Source of the DNA: Bog-473 sp963807775
Lineage (GTDB): Bacteria > Actinomycetota > Acidimicrobiia > Acidimicrobiales > RAAP-2
DNA: 64,000 nucleotides
Assembly: GCA_963807775.1 (NCBI GenBank)
Contig: CAWECY010000015.1
Coordinates: 62,001-126,000, forward strand
Direction of reading: 5' to 3'
The first letter of the stretch is position 1, and each line of letters begins with the position of its first letter. A model generated the notes under the pieces. That model ran no database searches. It worked only from the letters and a program-made list of their open reading frames with translations, and had not been told where the DNA came from. The position numbers were made by a program, and so were the translations under genes. Of the stretch, positions 10,699 through 21,500 are shown piece by piece.

Positions 10699-13665
10699 TC
10701 ATGGACCTGTGTAGTTAATCGTCAAGGAGTCGTCGTCGGTGTACACGTTTCCGAAGTCGAGGTCGTAGCCGGTGGCCGTACCTTCGTTGACCACTTTGCC
10801 GTTGGAGACGTCCGTCGACGTCGTCGTGTACGAGCCGGTACAGGTCTCGCTCGCCCCAGGGGCCAAGTTCGCCGTGGGAGAGAGCGGGCAGGTGACCGTC
10901 GGAACCAGATTGTCGGTAACACCCACCTGGGTCAATGAGATCGTCCCAGTGTTGGTGACGACGTAGCTGTAGTTGAGCGTCTGCGGTGCGCCGGTGAAGG
11001 TCGACGTCGACGTCTTCGAGATGCTGATTCCACCCGTCACGCCGGTGCCATAGACGTAGACCGTCTGCGCGGCGGTCGGGCCGACCGTGGCGCCGCCGGG
11101 ATTCTGGGCCGACGCCGTGGCGCTGTTCTGTACCCATGGGGTCCCGACGGGATCGTCCCCGGTCGGTGGCGTGTCGCTCGCCTGACCGCTATCCACGTCG
11201 GCCTGAGTCACCGTGTACGTACTCGTGCACACCTCGCCCGAACCCGGGGCCAACGTTGGGCTTGGGCAGCTCACGATAACGGGAATCGGCGTGGCGGTGT
11301 TCGGGTTCATGGCGGAGTCGCTGACCGCGATGTCCGAAAGGGTGGTCGTCCCCGTGTTGGTGACCGTGTACTGGTAGTCGATCAGGTCACCGGCCGCCGC
11401 GAAACTCGACGTGGTTGACGACTTCGTCATCGTCATGCTGGAAGTTGCCGAGTTGGCCAGCACCGTCACCACCGACGGCGACGAACTCACAATGGTGCCG
11501 GACGGAGTCGTTCCCGCCACGGTGGCCGAGTTGGTGACCGACCCGCCGTCGACGTCAGCTTGGGTCACCGTGTAGGTACCGGTGCAGGTCTCACTGGCCC
11601 CCTTGGCCAGGGTGCCCGAAGGACAGCTGACCGAGTTCTTGTTGTCGGTGACTGCGATGTTTGTGAGCGTCGTCGCCCCGGTGTTGGTCACCAGGTAGCT
11701 GTAGGGGATGGCCTGGCCCGCCGCGCCGTACCCGCTCGACGTCGTCGTCTTGGTGAGGGTCAACGAGGAAGTGGGAAGCACCGGAACGAGCGCCCCACCA
11801 ACAACGGGTTCGTTGAGCCGCGTGCCGCCCATCGACCCGAGGAAGGGCGCTGCCCCGAAGGCGAAGACCCCACCGTCCGAGGCCACCTCCCAATAGCCGT
11901 CACCCTTGTTGGTGGACCACACGCCGACCACGGGCTTGTTGAGCTTCTTACCGCCCATCGAGCCGAGGAAGTTGGTGTTCCCGAAGGAGAAGAGGCCGCC
12001 GTCGGAGGCGGCCTCCCAGTAGCCTGCCCCATTCGGGGTGCTGGCGACGCCCACGACGGGCTTGTCGAGCGGTATGCCGCCCATCGAGCCGAGGTAGTTG
12101 GTGTCCCCGAAGGAGAAGAGGCCGCCGTCGGAGGCCGCCTCCCAGTAGCCGCCCCCGTCGGGCGTGGCGGCCATGCCCACGATGGGCATGTTGAGCGGTC
12201 TGCCGCTCATCGAGCCGTAGGAGTGCGCGTCCCCGAAGGCGAAGATCCCACCGTCAGAGGCCACCTCCCAGTAGCCGCCCCCGTCGGGCGTGGCGGCTAT
12301 GCCCACAATGGGCTTGTTGAGCGGTTTGCCGCTCATCGAGCCGTAGAACTGCGCATCCCCGAAGGCGAAGACCCCACCGTCGGAGGCCACCTCCCAGTAG
12401 CCGCCCCCGTCGGGCGTGGCGGCCATGCCCACGATGGGCTTGTTGAGCGGTTTGCCGCTCATCGAGCCGTAGAAGTTGGCCGTGCCGAAGGCGAAGATCC
12501 CACCGTCGGAGGCCACCTCCCAGTAGCCGACGTCGGTAATCCCGACGTTGCCCGTGGCCGTGAGATCGTTGGAAGGGAAGGCCGGGTTCGTGTTGTTACC
12601 CGGGAAGGACGTTCCCCAGTTGTTGGGTTCGTAGATACTGACGGCGACCGAGCTCGAGGTCACCGTGCTCGGAATCGCGACGCTTCCGCTCAGTTGGGCC
12701 GGGAAGAGTTGGCCCGACCCGGGGGTGTCCTGGCCGCTTCCAGCGTTACAGGAGTTCGCGGTTCCCCCATAGAAGCAGTACACAGCCGGATTGACTTGCA
12801 CCGAGGACGAAGTGGCCGGCTTGCCGTTTACCAGGACGTTCGACGCCGGGATGGTGTACGGACCGGCGATGAGGCCGTTGTTCGGGTACCCGCCGGCCCA
12901 CCAGCCGCCGGCCCACCATGAGATGGCCGCACCGGCGTCAGTGACGTCGGCCGAGTGGCCGAGGGCGGCAACCGGGGGATTGAAAGAGACGGTGGGCGGG
13001 ACCTGAGGGGTGGCCTGCCCGCTGAAGTCAAGTAGGGCCAAGCCGGCGAAATCTGCCTGTGAGGGGGTGGCGCCGGGAGCCGTCGTCGCCGTGACATCGT
13101 CGATCGCCATGACGCAGGTCACCAGTCCCGCGTTGATCTGGGCCTGCGTGGGCGGACACTGGGCATTGGGGTCGGCGGCGAAGGTGGTGCCGGCGAGGGT
13201 TCCACCGCCCGAGAAGGTCCCCGCCCCCGTCGTTCCCAGAGTCAGGCTGGAGGTGTAGACGCCGCTCCCGTTGGCTGTGCCGAGGGACGCCGAGTCAAGG
13301 TCGGCCTCGCTTCCGAGCAGCGTGAGGCTGAAGGGCTGGGTCACGACGGCCAAGGGACTTGCCTGCACGCTCGCCATGGTCTCGTTCGCTGGCAGCCCAG
13401 TGCAGTTGACGCTGACCGAACTCGACGACGACAACCCGGTGAGGAGGAAGGGCTGGGTCTCGTTGCCCACCCCGGATTGGCCGTTCGCCGAGAAGGTGCA
13501 CGACGGGTCGGTTGAGGCTGCTGCTTCGGGGGCCATCGAGCTCACCCCGAGGCCGACCAGCATGGACCCGGCGCCGATTCCTACCACCGCTCCCAGTCCG
13601 ACGAGCTTTCGCCAGAGGCGACGGCCTCCCGAATTGCCGGCTCCTGAACTCATTTTCGGCAACAT
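10699..13665 (-). CDS. Exported protein with six GYW repeats and three DUF11/DUF7507-like repeats (988 aa)
   Basis: Start ATG at 13665, preceded by GAGGGGG; the longer frame begins inside the -35 element and is rejected. Signal peptide: WRKLVGLGAVVGIGAGSMLVGLGV. The N-terminal third contains QCPPTQAQINAGLVTC, a module also found in both giant TIG proteins (CPPTQ..ANAGLVQC), and a tryptophan-rich WWAGGWWAGG. Six GYWE-ASDGG-F-FG repeats of 42 residues follow. Three repeats of the DUF11/DUF7507 type come last (TNTGATTLTNIAVTDN...CTGTYTVTQADVD), which in other bacteria form Ig-like stalks on secreted proteins. It ends without LPXTG or membrane segment. No frame breaks. Promoter at 13722-13749, terminator at 10649-10676: a single-gene unit. 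Likely extracellular; function not known. Confidence 0.8.
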   Translation of the reverse strand: MLPKMSSGAGNSGGRRLWRKLVGLGAVVGIGAGSMLVGLGVSSMAPEAAASTDPSCTFSANGQSGVGNETQPFLLTGLSSSSSVSVNCTGLPANETMASVQASPLAVVTQPFSLTLLGSEADLDSASLGTANGSGVYTSSLTLGTTGAGTFSGGGTLAGTTFAADPNAQCPPTQAQINAGLVTCVMAIDDVTATTAPGATPSQADFAGLALLDFSGQATPQVPPTVSFNPPVAALGHSADVTDAGAAISWWAGGWWAGGYPNNGLIAGPYTIPASNVLVNGKPATSSSVQVNPAVYCFYGGTANSCNAGSGQDTPGSGQLFPAQLSGSVAIPSTVTSSSVAVSIYEPNNWGTSFPGNNTNPAFPSNDLTATGNVGITDVGYWEVASDGGIFAFGTANFYGSMSGKPLNKPIVGMAATPDGGGYWEVASDGGVFAFGDAQFYGSMSGKPLNKPIVGIAATPDGGGYWEVASDGGIFAFGDAHSYGSMSGRPLNMPIVGMAATPDGGGYWEAASDGGLFSFGDTNYLGSMGGIPLDKPVVGVASTPNGAGYWEAASDGGLFSFGNTNFLGSMGGKKLNKPVVGVWSTNKGDGYWEVASDGGVFAFGAAPFLGSMGGTRLNEPVVGGALVPVLPTSSLTLTKTTTSSGYGAAGQAIPYSYLVTNTGATTLTNIAVTDNKNSVSCPSGTLAKGASETCTGTYTVTQADVDGGSVTNSATVAGTTPSGTIVSSSPSVVTVLANSATSSMTMTKSSTTSSFAAAGDLIDYQYTVTNTGTTTLSDIAVSDSAMNPNTATPIPVIVSCPSPTLAPGSGEVCTSTYTVTQADVDSGQASDTPPTGDDPVGTPWVQNSATASAQNPGGATVGPTAAQTVYVYGTGVTGGISISKTSTSTFTGAPQTLNYSYVVTNTGTISLTQVGVTDNLVPTVTCPLSPTANLAPGASETCTGSYTTTSTDVSNGKVVNEGTATGYDLDFGNVYTDDDSLTINYTGP

Positions 13666-13721
13666 CGTTCCCCCTCTGAGGTGGTTGTGCCCCGGCAGGC
13701 CAATTCGTCCGAGCGCACGGG

Positions 13722-13749
13722 ATTGTAGATGCCTGAACCTCGCTGTCAA
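13722..13749 (-). promoter_or_regulatory. Promoter of the 988-aa repeat protein gene
   Basis: On the minus strand TTGACA (13744-13749), a 16-base spacer and TACAAT (13722-13727). The start codon is about 57 bases beyond the -10. It belongs to the same TTGACAG-type group as the promoters at 15466, 24003 and 38972. Confidence 0.65.
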
Positions 13750-13927
13750 CAGAGGTGTGGTGGGTCGTTCGAGTGAGAAAGGCTAAGAAAATCGCAGATG
13801 TGTGCGACACGGGGGGAATGTGCCACTTGTGGACGTTGCGGCGGTAGCGTATTTACACCCCGACCGGGTCTACCGCCCCGGGTCGGTCCAGCCAGACCAC
13901 TACCCCTTCGCGAGAGAGCCACCTGAC

Positions 13928-14140
13928 ATGGGAGCCAAGGTACGCGACCTGAACACGCGCGCGGCCGACGTTGTGGCCCAGGCCACCGGGCAGACCTCCA
14001 AGCGAAAGAAGGACCCCGCGGCAGTCGCCAGGGGCCGGCTGGGGGGCCAGGCACGGGCCAGGAACACCCCACCCGAGGAGCGCAGTAAGGACGCCAGGGA
14101 GGCCGTAAACCACCGCTGGGCTGCGTCTAAGCCGAAATGA
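13928..14140 (+). CDS. Small basic protein with a GRLGG-RAR motif
   Basis: 70 residues from ATG 13928; the longer frame to 13802 adds a Pro-rich stretch without a better start. It is rich in Lys, Arg and Ala. The C-terminal half reads RGRLGGQARARNTPPEERSK followed by DAREAVNHRW, like the GGxxRAxxLsPExRxexArkAaxxRW motif of many small bacterial proteins, probably DNA-associated. Adjacent to an IS element and a tRNA-like sequence. Function unknown; it might be a cargo or remnant of a mobile element. Confidence 0.45.
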   Translation: MGAKVRDLNTRAADVVAQATGQTSKRKKDPAAVARGRLGGQARARNTPPEERSKDAREAVNHRWAASKPK

Positions 14141-14164
14141 GGAGCCGCTAGCGCGTAGTTGACC

Positions 14165-14243
14165 CTTCAACAGATCGCGCCGCGAAAGGGACTCGAACCT
14201 CATCCGACCCGTAGGCAATCGGCTGCCGATCCTTTGGGTTATG
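14165..14243 (-). other. tRNA-like sequence, possibly a degenerate tRNA
   Basis: The minus strand carries GAGGTTCGAGTCCC, a T-loop signature. Before it is a hairpin CCGAT...GTCGG in the anticodon-arm position and a GGATCGGCA stretch resembling a D-loop; GCCG near the 5' end could pair with CGGC after the T-arm. The T-stem and acceptor stem pair poorly and the anticodon loop is two bases too long, so I cannot assign an isotype. It may be a decayed tRNA or part of an attachment site. Confidence 0.3.
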
Positions 14244-14256
14244 TCGGCCGAACAGA

Positions 14257-14285
14257 AGAGAGCCGGGGCTTATCCCCGGCTCTCT
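14257..14285. terminator. Hairpin, probable terminator
   Basis: Perfect 12-bp arms (AGAGAGCCGGGG and complement) around CTTAT. No strong T run follows on either strand. It could end plus-strand transcription of the small basic protein gene. Confidence 0.5.
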
Positions 14286-14396
14286 CCGCGTGACGAAACG
14301 GGCCCAGAACCCCTTCCCTGGGTGATGGCTCCTGATCAGGAACATCGTGTTCGAGCGCTCTACGTATGATCCTACTGCCTTAATACACCCTCTACG

Positions 14397-14402
14397 TATA
14401 AT
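14397..14402 (+). promoter_or_regulatory. -10 element of the transposase promoter
   Basis: Perfect TATAAT, seven bases before the ATG at 14410, suggesting a leaderless transcript. The 11-bp sequence CTCTACGTATR occurs twice (14359 and 14390), the second copy overlapping this element, so a repressor site is possible. Confidence 0.5.
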
Positions 14403-14409
14403 GATCAGT

Positions 14410-15288
14410 ATGAACAGGCTCAGTACCGAGCGCCGCGGGCAGGTGATCTCCTGCCTGGTGGACGGCACGAGCATCCGGGCCACGGTCAAGGTGACCGGGG
14501 TGGCGAAGAACACGATCTCCAAGTTGCTGATGGACCTGGGCGTGGCATGCAGCCAGCACCAGGATCGCACCCTGCGATGCCTGCCCTGCAACGTGATCGA
14601 GTGCGACGAGATCTGGAGCTTCCGCTACTCCGAGGCCAAGAACGTCCCCATCAAGCACGAGGGCGAGTTCGGTTTCGGTGACGTATGGACCTGGACGGCA
14701 ATCGATGCCGATACGAAGCTCGTCCCGTCATGGTTCGTAGGTCGACGCGACGACCGCGACTGCTACGCCTTCCTGTCGGATCTGAGCTCCCGACTCGCCC
14801 GAGGTCGGGTCCAGTTGATCACTGACGGGCTGGCCTCTTACCTGTCCACCATTGAGCCTCTGTTCGGGGCCGATCGGGTCGACTACGCCCGGCTAATCAA
14901 GATGTTCGGGAGCGGTGACTACAACCATCGCTACCGTCCCCCCGCCGGTACAGGGATCGAGCACCACGTCGTCACGCGCGACCCTGACCCGGCTCGGATC
15001 TCGACCTTCTACGTGGAGCGCAACAACCTGACCATGCGCATCGGGATGCGTCGGTTCACCAGGCTGACCAACGCCTTCTCCAAGAAGGTGGAAAACCACG
15101 CCGCGGCGATCTCGCTCCACTTCATGTATTACAACTTCGCTCGGCCGCACCAGACGCTCAGCAAGCAGGCCAAGCGGCGCGGAGCCAAGATCACTCCCGC
15201 CATGGCCGCGGGCATCTCGGATCACGTCTGGTCGGTCTGGGAGATCGCCGCCCTACTGGACCCGCCCAGGGGCAAGAACTCAAACTGA
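14410..15288 (+). CDS. IS1-family transposase
   Basis: 292 residues, intact. An N-terminal helix-turn-helix (RRGQVISCLVDGTSIRATVK) is followed by a two-cysteine segment (LRCLPCNV) and the DDE-type catalytic core. Key parts: ECDEIWSF (first Asp), ITDGLASY (second Asp), and near the end SFxVERxNLTMRxxMRRFTRLTN with the catalytic Glu and the NHAAAISLHFMYYNF helix. These match the long IS1 transposases of actinobacteria and other bacteria made from one ORF. The ATG at 14410 is preferred to the upstream in-frame starts because the family begins MNRLS and because of the -10 element. It is the only intact transposase in the window. Confidence 0.85.
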   Translation: MNRLSTERRGQVISCLVDGTSIRATVKVTGVAKNTISKLLMDLGVACSQHQDRTLRCLPCNVIECDEIWSFRYSEAKNVPIKHEGEFGFGDVWTWTAIDADTKLVPSWFVGRRDDRDCYAFLSDLSSRLARGRVQLITDGLASYLSTIEPLFGADRVDYARLIKMFGSGDYNHRYRPPAGTGIEHHVVTRDPDPARISTFYVERNNLTMRIGMRRFTRLTNAFSKKVENHAAAISLHFMYYNFARPHQTLSKQAKRRGAKITPAMAAGISDHVWSVWEIAALLDPPRGKNSN

Positions 15289-15465
15289 CCCACCACCCAA
15301 CACGGCCTCATATCCAGTCACAACATCGTTGGCGGGTCGATCGACCGAGCCGGGAGCTTCAACCGCCATTTCCGCCGCCGATCGACCGGTGCCGTGGTGA
15401 TGTGCCGGTTGGTGATGCCGGCGCCCGGGTGCCAGGCGCCAGCTTGCCGGACCGTTGTCGGACCG

Positions 15466-15494
15466 TTGACAGTTACTGGGCCAACGCTTACCGT
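15466..15494 (+). promoter_or_regulatory. Promoter of the first giant TIG gene
   Basis: TTGACA (15466-15471), 17-base spacer, TACCGT (15489-15494). The spacer's last bases and the -10 (CGCTTACCGTAC) are shared exactly with the promoter of the paralogue at 24003-24031. The leader is about 95 bases. Between 15300 and this site nothing else is seen. Confidence 0.7.
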
Positions 15495-15597
15495 ACGGGT
15501 GCAGGCATTTCTGGCTGTCTGCGGTGTGGCGGCGTCGATGCTGGAGTCGTTGAGAGGTGACAGGGACCGTAAGGTCCCTAGGGGAGGGCAATATCTC

Positions 15598-18500
15598 ATG
15601 AGGCGCCGGTTCCGTGGTTTCGCGCTGGAGTCCCCTCGAGCCGTCAGCATGGCCGGTCGGTGGAGTAAGGCCCTCCTCGCGGCGGCGCTCGGTCTCGGGA
15701 CCCTCGGGACGACGCTGGCCTTGGTCGACGTGGCGCCGGCCTCCGCTGCCGGTACCCCGACCATCACGTCGATCTCTCCGACCGCGGGTTCCTTGGCCGG
15801 CGGCGTCAACAACAAGATCACCATCACCGGCACGAATTTCGAGGTCGCCGGGGACGACACCGTCGACTTCGGTCCCGGAAATCCCGGCACGGTTCACTCC
15901 GTGACCGGTACGACTTCCATGGTGGTCTATCCGCCCGCGGCCACACAGCTCGGATCGGTGCAGCTGACCGTCACCACCAGTGTCTCGGGGGGCACGTCGA
16001 GCGCCGTGACCTACACCTACGCCGCAGCGCCGACGGTCACCGCGCTCTACAGCGCCAACGGCCCCACGACGGGCGGCACCACCATCATCATCACGGGGAA
16101 CAACTTCGTCGGGCCGGGCGCGGTGACCGCGGTCGACTTCGCCAGCGGGTCCGGCCTCGCGGCCGCAACCAGCTTCACGGTCAATTCCGATACGAACATC
16201 TCGGCCGTGGTGCCGGTCATGCCGTCCGGCGACACGGCCGGCCAGACCTATTACGTCACGGTCAAGACCGACAGCGGCACCTCGGCGGAGGGGCCCGGGA
16301 GTGCGTGGTACTGGTTCGGCTCGGGGACCTGCACGATGTCGGGACCGGGGGTGCAGAACAGCGGCGCCCCCCCGGCGCGAGCGCCTACATCTTGAACGCC
16401 AGCCAGGCGGTGGGTGGATCGACGGGGACGACGGTCTCTGGCAGCACGACCTTTAGTGACCCCAACGCCTCGTTCAACTCCAATGAGGTGGGCCAGACCA
16501 TCGTGATCCTCGGCGCGGGCAAGACGACGACGGGGCTCTACAACGGCACGACGCCCTACTCGACGCCCTCGGGCCTGAGCACCACCATCGCTTCTGTCGT
16601 CTCACCCACCCAGGTCACCTTGGCGACGGCACCGCAGACCTCGATCAGCGGCTCGGCCCAGTGGGACCTCACCTCGCTGGCCAACAACACCGACGGCACG
16701 ACCACGGCCTCGAGCACCACGTTCACCACGGCGGGCGCCGACTTCGAGCGCGGCCGACGTGGGTGACACCATCGACGTCACCGGGGCGGGCGCCTCGGGT
16801 TTCTCGCTCGTGACCACCATCGACGCCTTCGTCTCTTCCACCCAGATCACCTTGGGCACGGCGGCCTCGACGGCGGTGTCGGGCACTGCCGCCTGGGCCA
16901 TCTACAACACCACGGTCATCGGGACGGCGTGCACGGGGCTGCAGGGCCTCGCTCTCACCGCACCGATGATCGAGTCGCTCTCGGACCCCGTGGCGGCCGT
17001 CGTGTCGGGCACCGCGTCGGGCGGCGGTCCCGGCGGCGACGAGACCTTCCTCGGTTGGTCGGGCCAGAACGGCTACTCGACCGACACGAACGGCAGCTAC
17101 GACGCCGGCTTCGTCCTGCCCTACTCGGGCCCCAACACGACCGGCGGCTGCCCGCTGGAGCCGGGCGCGACCGGCCTGTGCGCCCTGGCCCAGGGCGAGG
17201 GCACCACCGCCTTCTTCGGCACCGACCCCCAAGGGACGTGTCCGCCCACCCAAGAGCAGGCCAACGCCGGACTCGTCCAGTGCAGCCTGGCCGCCCTCAC
17301 CGCCGACGAGACGGGCAACTCCTACATCGCCCTCGCCTTGGACGTGGCCTACGCCAACGACCCCACGCCGGCCAACCCGACGGCCGCCATCACCCCGAGC
17401 AGCGGGCTGTCGGCCGGCCAGACGGTCACGGTGAACGCCTGTGACACCTGTAACTGGTGGGGAGCCGGCCAGACCGGCGCCCCGGGCTACGCGAGCCCCG
17501 CCGGAGCGGACGGCATGGCGACGGCCATCCCGGCCCCGACCGTCTTCATGGGGGCGACCCGGGCCAGCGCGGTCCCGGTCACCAACTCGACCGTCGCCAT
17601 CACCCCCGCCAGCTACAACTGCGGCACCTCGGGCGGTGCGGCCCTCAGCCCACCGGGCCCGGTGGCCACCTGCATCTTGGGGGCGGCCCCGGTCACCAAC
17701 TCGAGCGGCACCGTCACCTCGGGCAGCACCACCTTGAGCGACCCGGCGGGCGCCTTCACCTCAAAGAACGTGGGTGACGCCATCGCGGTGCAAGGGGCGG
17801 GAGCCTCGGGGGCCACCTTGGTCACCACCATCGCCGGGGTCACCTCGGCCAGCCAGCTCACGCTGGGCACGGCGGCGGGCACCTCGATCTCGGGTTCGGC
17901 CGTCTACACCTATGGGGTCTCGAAGGAAGGGACGACCGGGACGACCACGGCGTCGAGCAGCGCCGTCTCGTGCTCGACGACGGGGACCATCCCCGCCTCG
18001 TGCAAGTTCACCGACCCCAGCGCCCACTTCGCCTCGAGCGACCTCAACAAGGCCATCACCATCTACGGGGCGGGCGTCGCGGCCAGCCCGCTCACCACCT
18101 CGATCATCGCGGTCACCTCGGCCACCCAGGTCGAGCTGGGCTTCGAGGCGTCGACGGCGATCGCGGGCACGGCCGGCTACACCTACGGCACCATGCACCA
18201 GGGCTCGACGGGCACGGCCACGGCGGCGAGCACCACCTTCAGCGACCCCAGCGCCTCGTTCGTCTCGGGGGACGTGGGCGATGACATCGTGATCACCGGA
18301 GCGGGCGCCTCGGGTGCCTCACTCGTCACCACCATCGCCGCGGTCAACTCGTCCACCAGCATCTCCTTGGGCACCGCCGCGATCACCTCGGTCTCGGGCA
18401 CCGCCAAGTACGCCTACGGCACGCCGATCCAGGGCACCATCAGCGGTTCGTTCACCGTGCCCACCGGGCTCACCTGCGGCACCTCGTGCAACGTCTACAT

Positions 18501-21500
18501 CGACGAGCCCGACACGACCTTGACCAACGGGAACTACAGCGGCGGCGGCTCCTACAACGCCGGCCTCGGCTACAACCTCGTGAACGCCGTCGAAGGATCG
18601 GCCGCCGCTTCTTGCACGACGGGTTGTGGCGGCGCTCCAACCGTGCCGACGGTCACCGGGGTCACCCCGGACAACGGGCCCGAGGGCGGGGGCAACACCG
18701 TCACGGTCGCCGGCAGCGGGTTCGTCTCGGGCTCGACCACGGTCGAGTTCGGCACGACCGACGGCACCGCGGTCGACGTGACCGGCTCCGACTCGCTCAC
18801 CGTCGTCGTCCCGTCCTCGACCACGACGGGCGCGGTCTCGGTGACCGTGTCGACCACGGCCGGTGGGTCCTCGACCCCCTTGGCCGACGCCTATACCTAC
18901 AACGGTCCGCCGACGGTCACCGGGGTCACCCCGGACAACGGGCCCGAGGCCGGGGGCAACATCGTCACGGTCGCCGGCGGCGGGTTCGTCTCGGGCTCGA
19001 CCACGGTCGAGTTCGGCACGACCGACGGCACCGCGGTCGACGTGACCGGCTCCGACTCGCTCACCGTCGTCGTCCCGTCCTCGACCACGACGGGCGCGGT
19101 CTCGGTGACCGTGATCACCACCAGTGGTGGTGCGTCCACCCCCTTGGCCGACGCCTACACCTACAACGCCCCGCCGACGGTCACCGGGGTCACCCCGGAC
19201 AACGGGCCCGAGAGCGGGGGCAACACCGTCACGGTCGCCGGCGGCGGGTTCGTCTCGGGCTCGACCACGGTCGAGTTCGGCACGACCGACGGCACCGCGG
19301 TCGACGTGACCGGCTCCGACTCGCTCACCGTCGTCGTCCCGTCCTCGACCACGACGGGCGCGGTCTCGGTGACCGTGTCGACCACCGGTGGTGGCGCGTC
19401 CAGCCCCTTGGCCGACGCCTACACCTACAACGGTCCGCCGACGGTCACCGGGGTCACCCCGGACAACGGGCCCGAGAGCGGGGGCAACACCGTCACGGTC
19501 GCCGGCGGCGGGTTCGTCTCGGGCTCGACCACGGTCGAGTTCGGCACGACCGACGGCACCGCGGTCGACGTGACCGGCTCCGACTCGCTCACCGTCGTCG
19601 TCCCGTCCTCGACCACGACGGGCGCGGTCTCGGTGACCGTGATCACCACCAGTGGTGGTGCGTCCACCCCCTTGGCCGACGCCTACACCTACGACGCCCC
19701 GCCGACGGTCACCGGGGTCACCCCGGACAACGGGCCCGAGAGCGGGGGCAACACCGTCACGGTCGCCGGCGGCGGGTTCGTCTCGGGCTCGACCACGGTC
19801 GAGTTCGGCACGACCGACGGCACCGCGGTCGACGTGACGGGCTCCGACTCGCTCACCGTCGTCGTCCCGTCCTCGACCACGACGGGCGCGGTCTCGGTGA
19901 CCGTGATCACCACCAGTGGTGGTGCGTCCACCCCCTTGGCCGACGCCTACACCTACAACGGTCCGCCGACGGTCACCGGGGTCACCCCGGACAACGGGCC
20001 CGAGAGCGGGGGCAACACCGTCACGGTCGCCGGCGGCGGGTTCGTCTCGGGCTCGACCACGGTCGAGTTCGGCACGACCGACGGCACCGCGGTCGACGTG
20101 ACCGGCTCCGACTCGCTCACCGTCGTCGTCCCGTCCTCGACCACGACGGGCGCGGTCTCGGTGACCGTGTCGACCACGGCCGGTGGCGCGTCCACCCCCT
20201 TGGCCGACGCCTACACCTACAACGCCCCGCCGACGGTCACCGGGGTCACCCCGGACAACGGGCCCGAGAGCGGGGGCAACACCGTCACGGTCGCCGGCGG
20301 CGGGTTCGTCTCGGGCTCGACCACGGTCGAGTTCGGCACGACCGACGGCACCGCGGTCGACGTGACCGGCTCCGACTCGCTCACCGTCGTCGTCCCGTCC
20401 TCGACCACGACGGGCGCGGTCTCGGTGACCGTGTCGACCACGGCCGGTGGGTCCTCGACCCCCTTGGCCGACGCCTACACCTACAACGGTCCGCCGACGG
20501 TCACCGGGGTCACCCCGGACAACGGGCCCGAGAGCGGGGGCAACACCGTCACGGTCGCCGGCGGCGGGTTCGTCTCGGGCTCGACCACGGTCGAGTTCGG
20601 CACGACCGACGGCACCGCGGTCGACGTGACCGGCTCGGACTCGCTCACCGTCGTCGTCCCGTCCTCGACCACGACGGGCGCGGTCTCGGTGACCGTCTCG
20701 ACCACGGCCGGTGGCGCGTCCACCCCCTTGGCCGACGCCTATACCTACAACGCCCCGCCGACGGTCACCGGGGTCACCCCGGACAACGGGCCCGAGAGCG
20801 GGGGCAACACCGTCACGGTCGCCGGCGGCGGGTTCGTCTCGGGCTCGACCACGGTCGAGTTCGGCACGACCGACGGCACCGCGGTCGACGTGACCGGCTC
20901 GGACTCGCTCACCGTCGTCGTCCCGTCCTCGACCACGACGGGCGCGGTCTCGGTGACCGTGTCGACCACGGCCGGTGGGTCCTCGACCCCCTTGGCCGAC
21001 GCCTACACCTACAACGGTCCGCCGACGGTCACCGGGGTCACCCCGGACAACGGGCCCGAGAGCGGGGGCAACACCGTCACGGTGGCCGGCGGCGGGTTCG
21101 TCTCGGGCTCGACCACGGTCGAGTTCGGCACGACCGACGGCACCGCGGTCGACGTGACCGGCTCCGACTCGCTCACCGTCGTCGTCCCGTCCTCGACCAC
21201 GACGGGCGCGGTCTCGGTGACCGTGTCGACCACGGCCGGTGGCGCGTCCACCCCCTTGGCCGACGCCTACACCTACAACGGTCCGCCGACGGTCACCGGG
21301 GTCACCCCGGACAACGGGCCCGAGAGCGGGGGCAACACCGTCACGGTGGCCGGCGGCGGGTTCGTCTCGGGCTCGACCACGGTCGAGTTCGGCACGACCG
21401 ACGGCACCGCGGTCGACGTGACCGGCTCCGACTCGCTCACCGTCGTCGTCCCGTCCTCGACCACGACGGGCGCGGTCTCGGTGACCGTGATCACCACCGG

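Larger units (their letters stand above)
14319..15299 (+). mobile_element. IS1-like insertion sequence
   Basis: A complete single-ORF transposase is bracketed by imperfect inverted ends: TGGGTGATGGCTC at 14319 and, on the other strand, TTGGGTGGTGGGTC reading inward from about 15299. The borders are tentative and I could not identify a target duplication. Confidence 0.5.
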
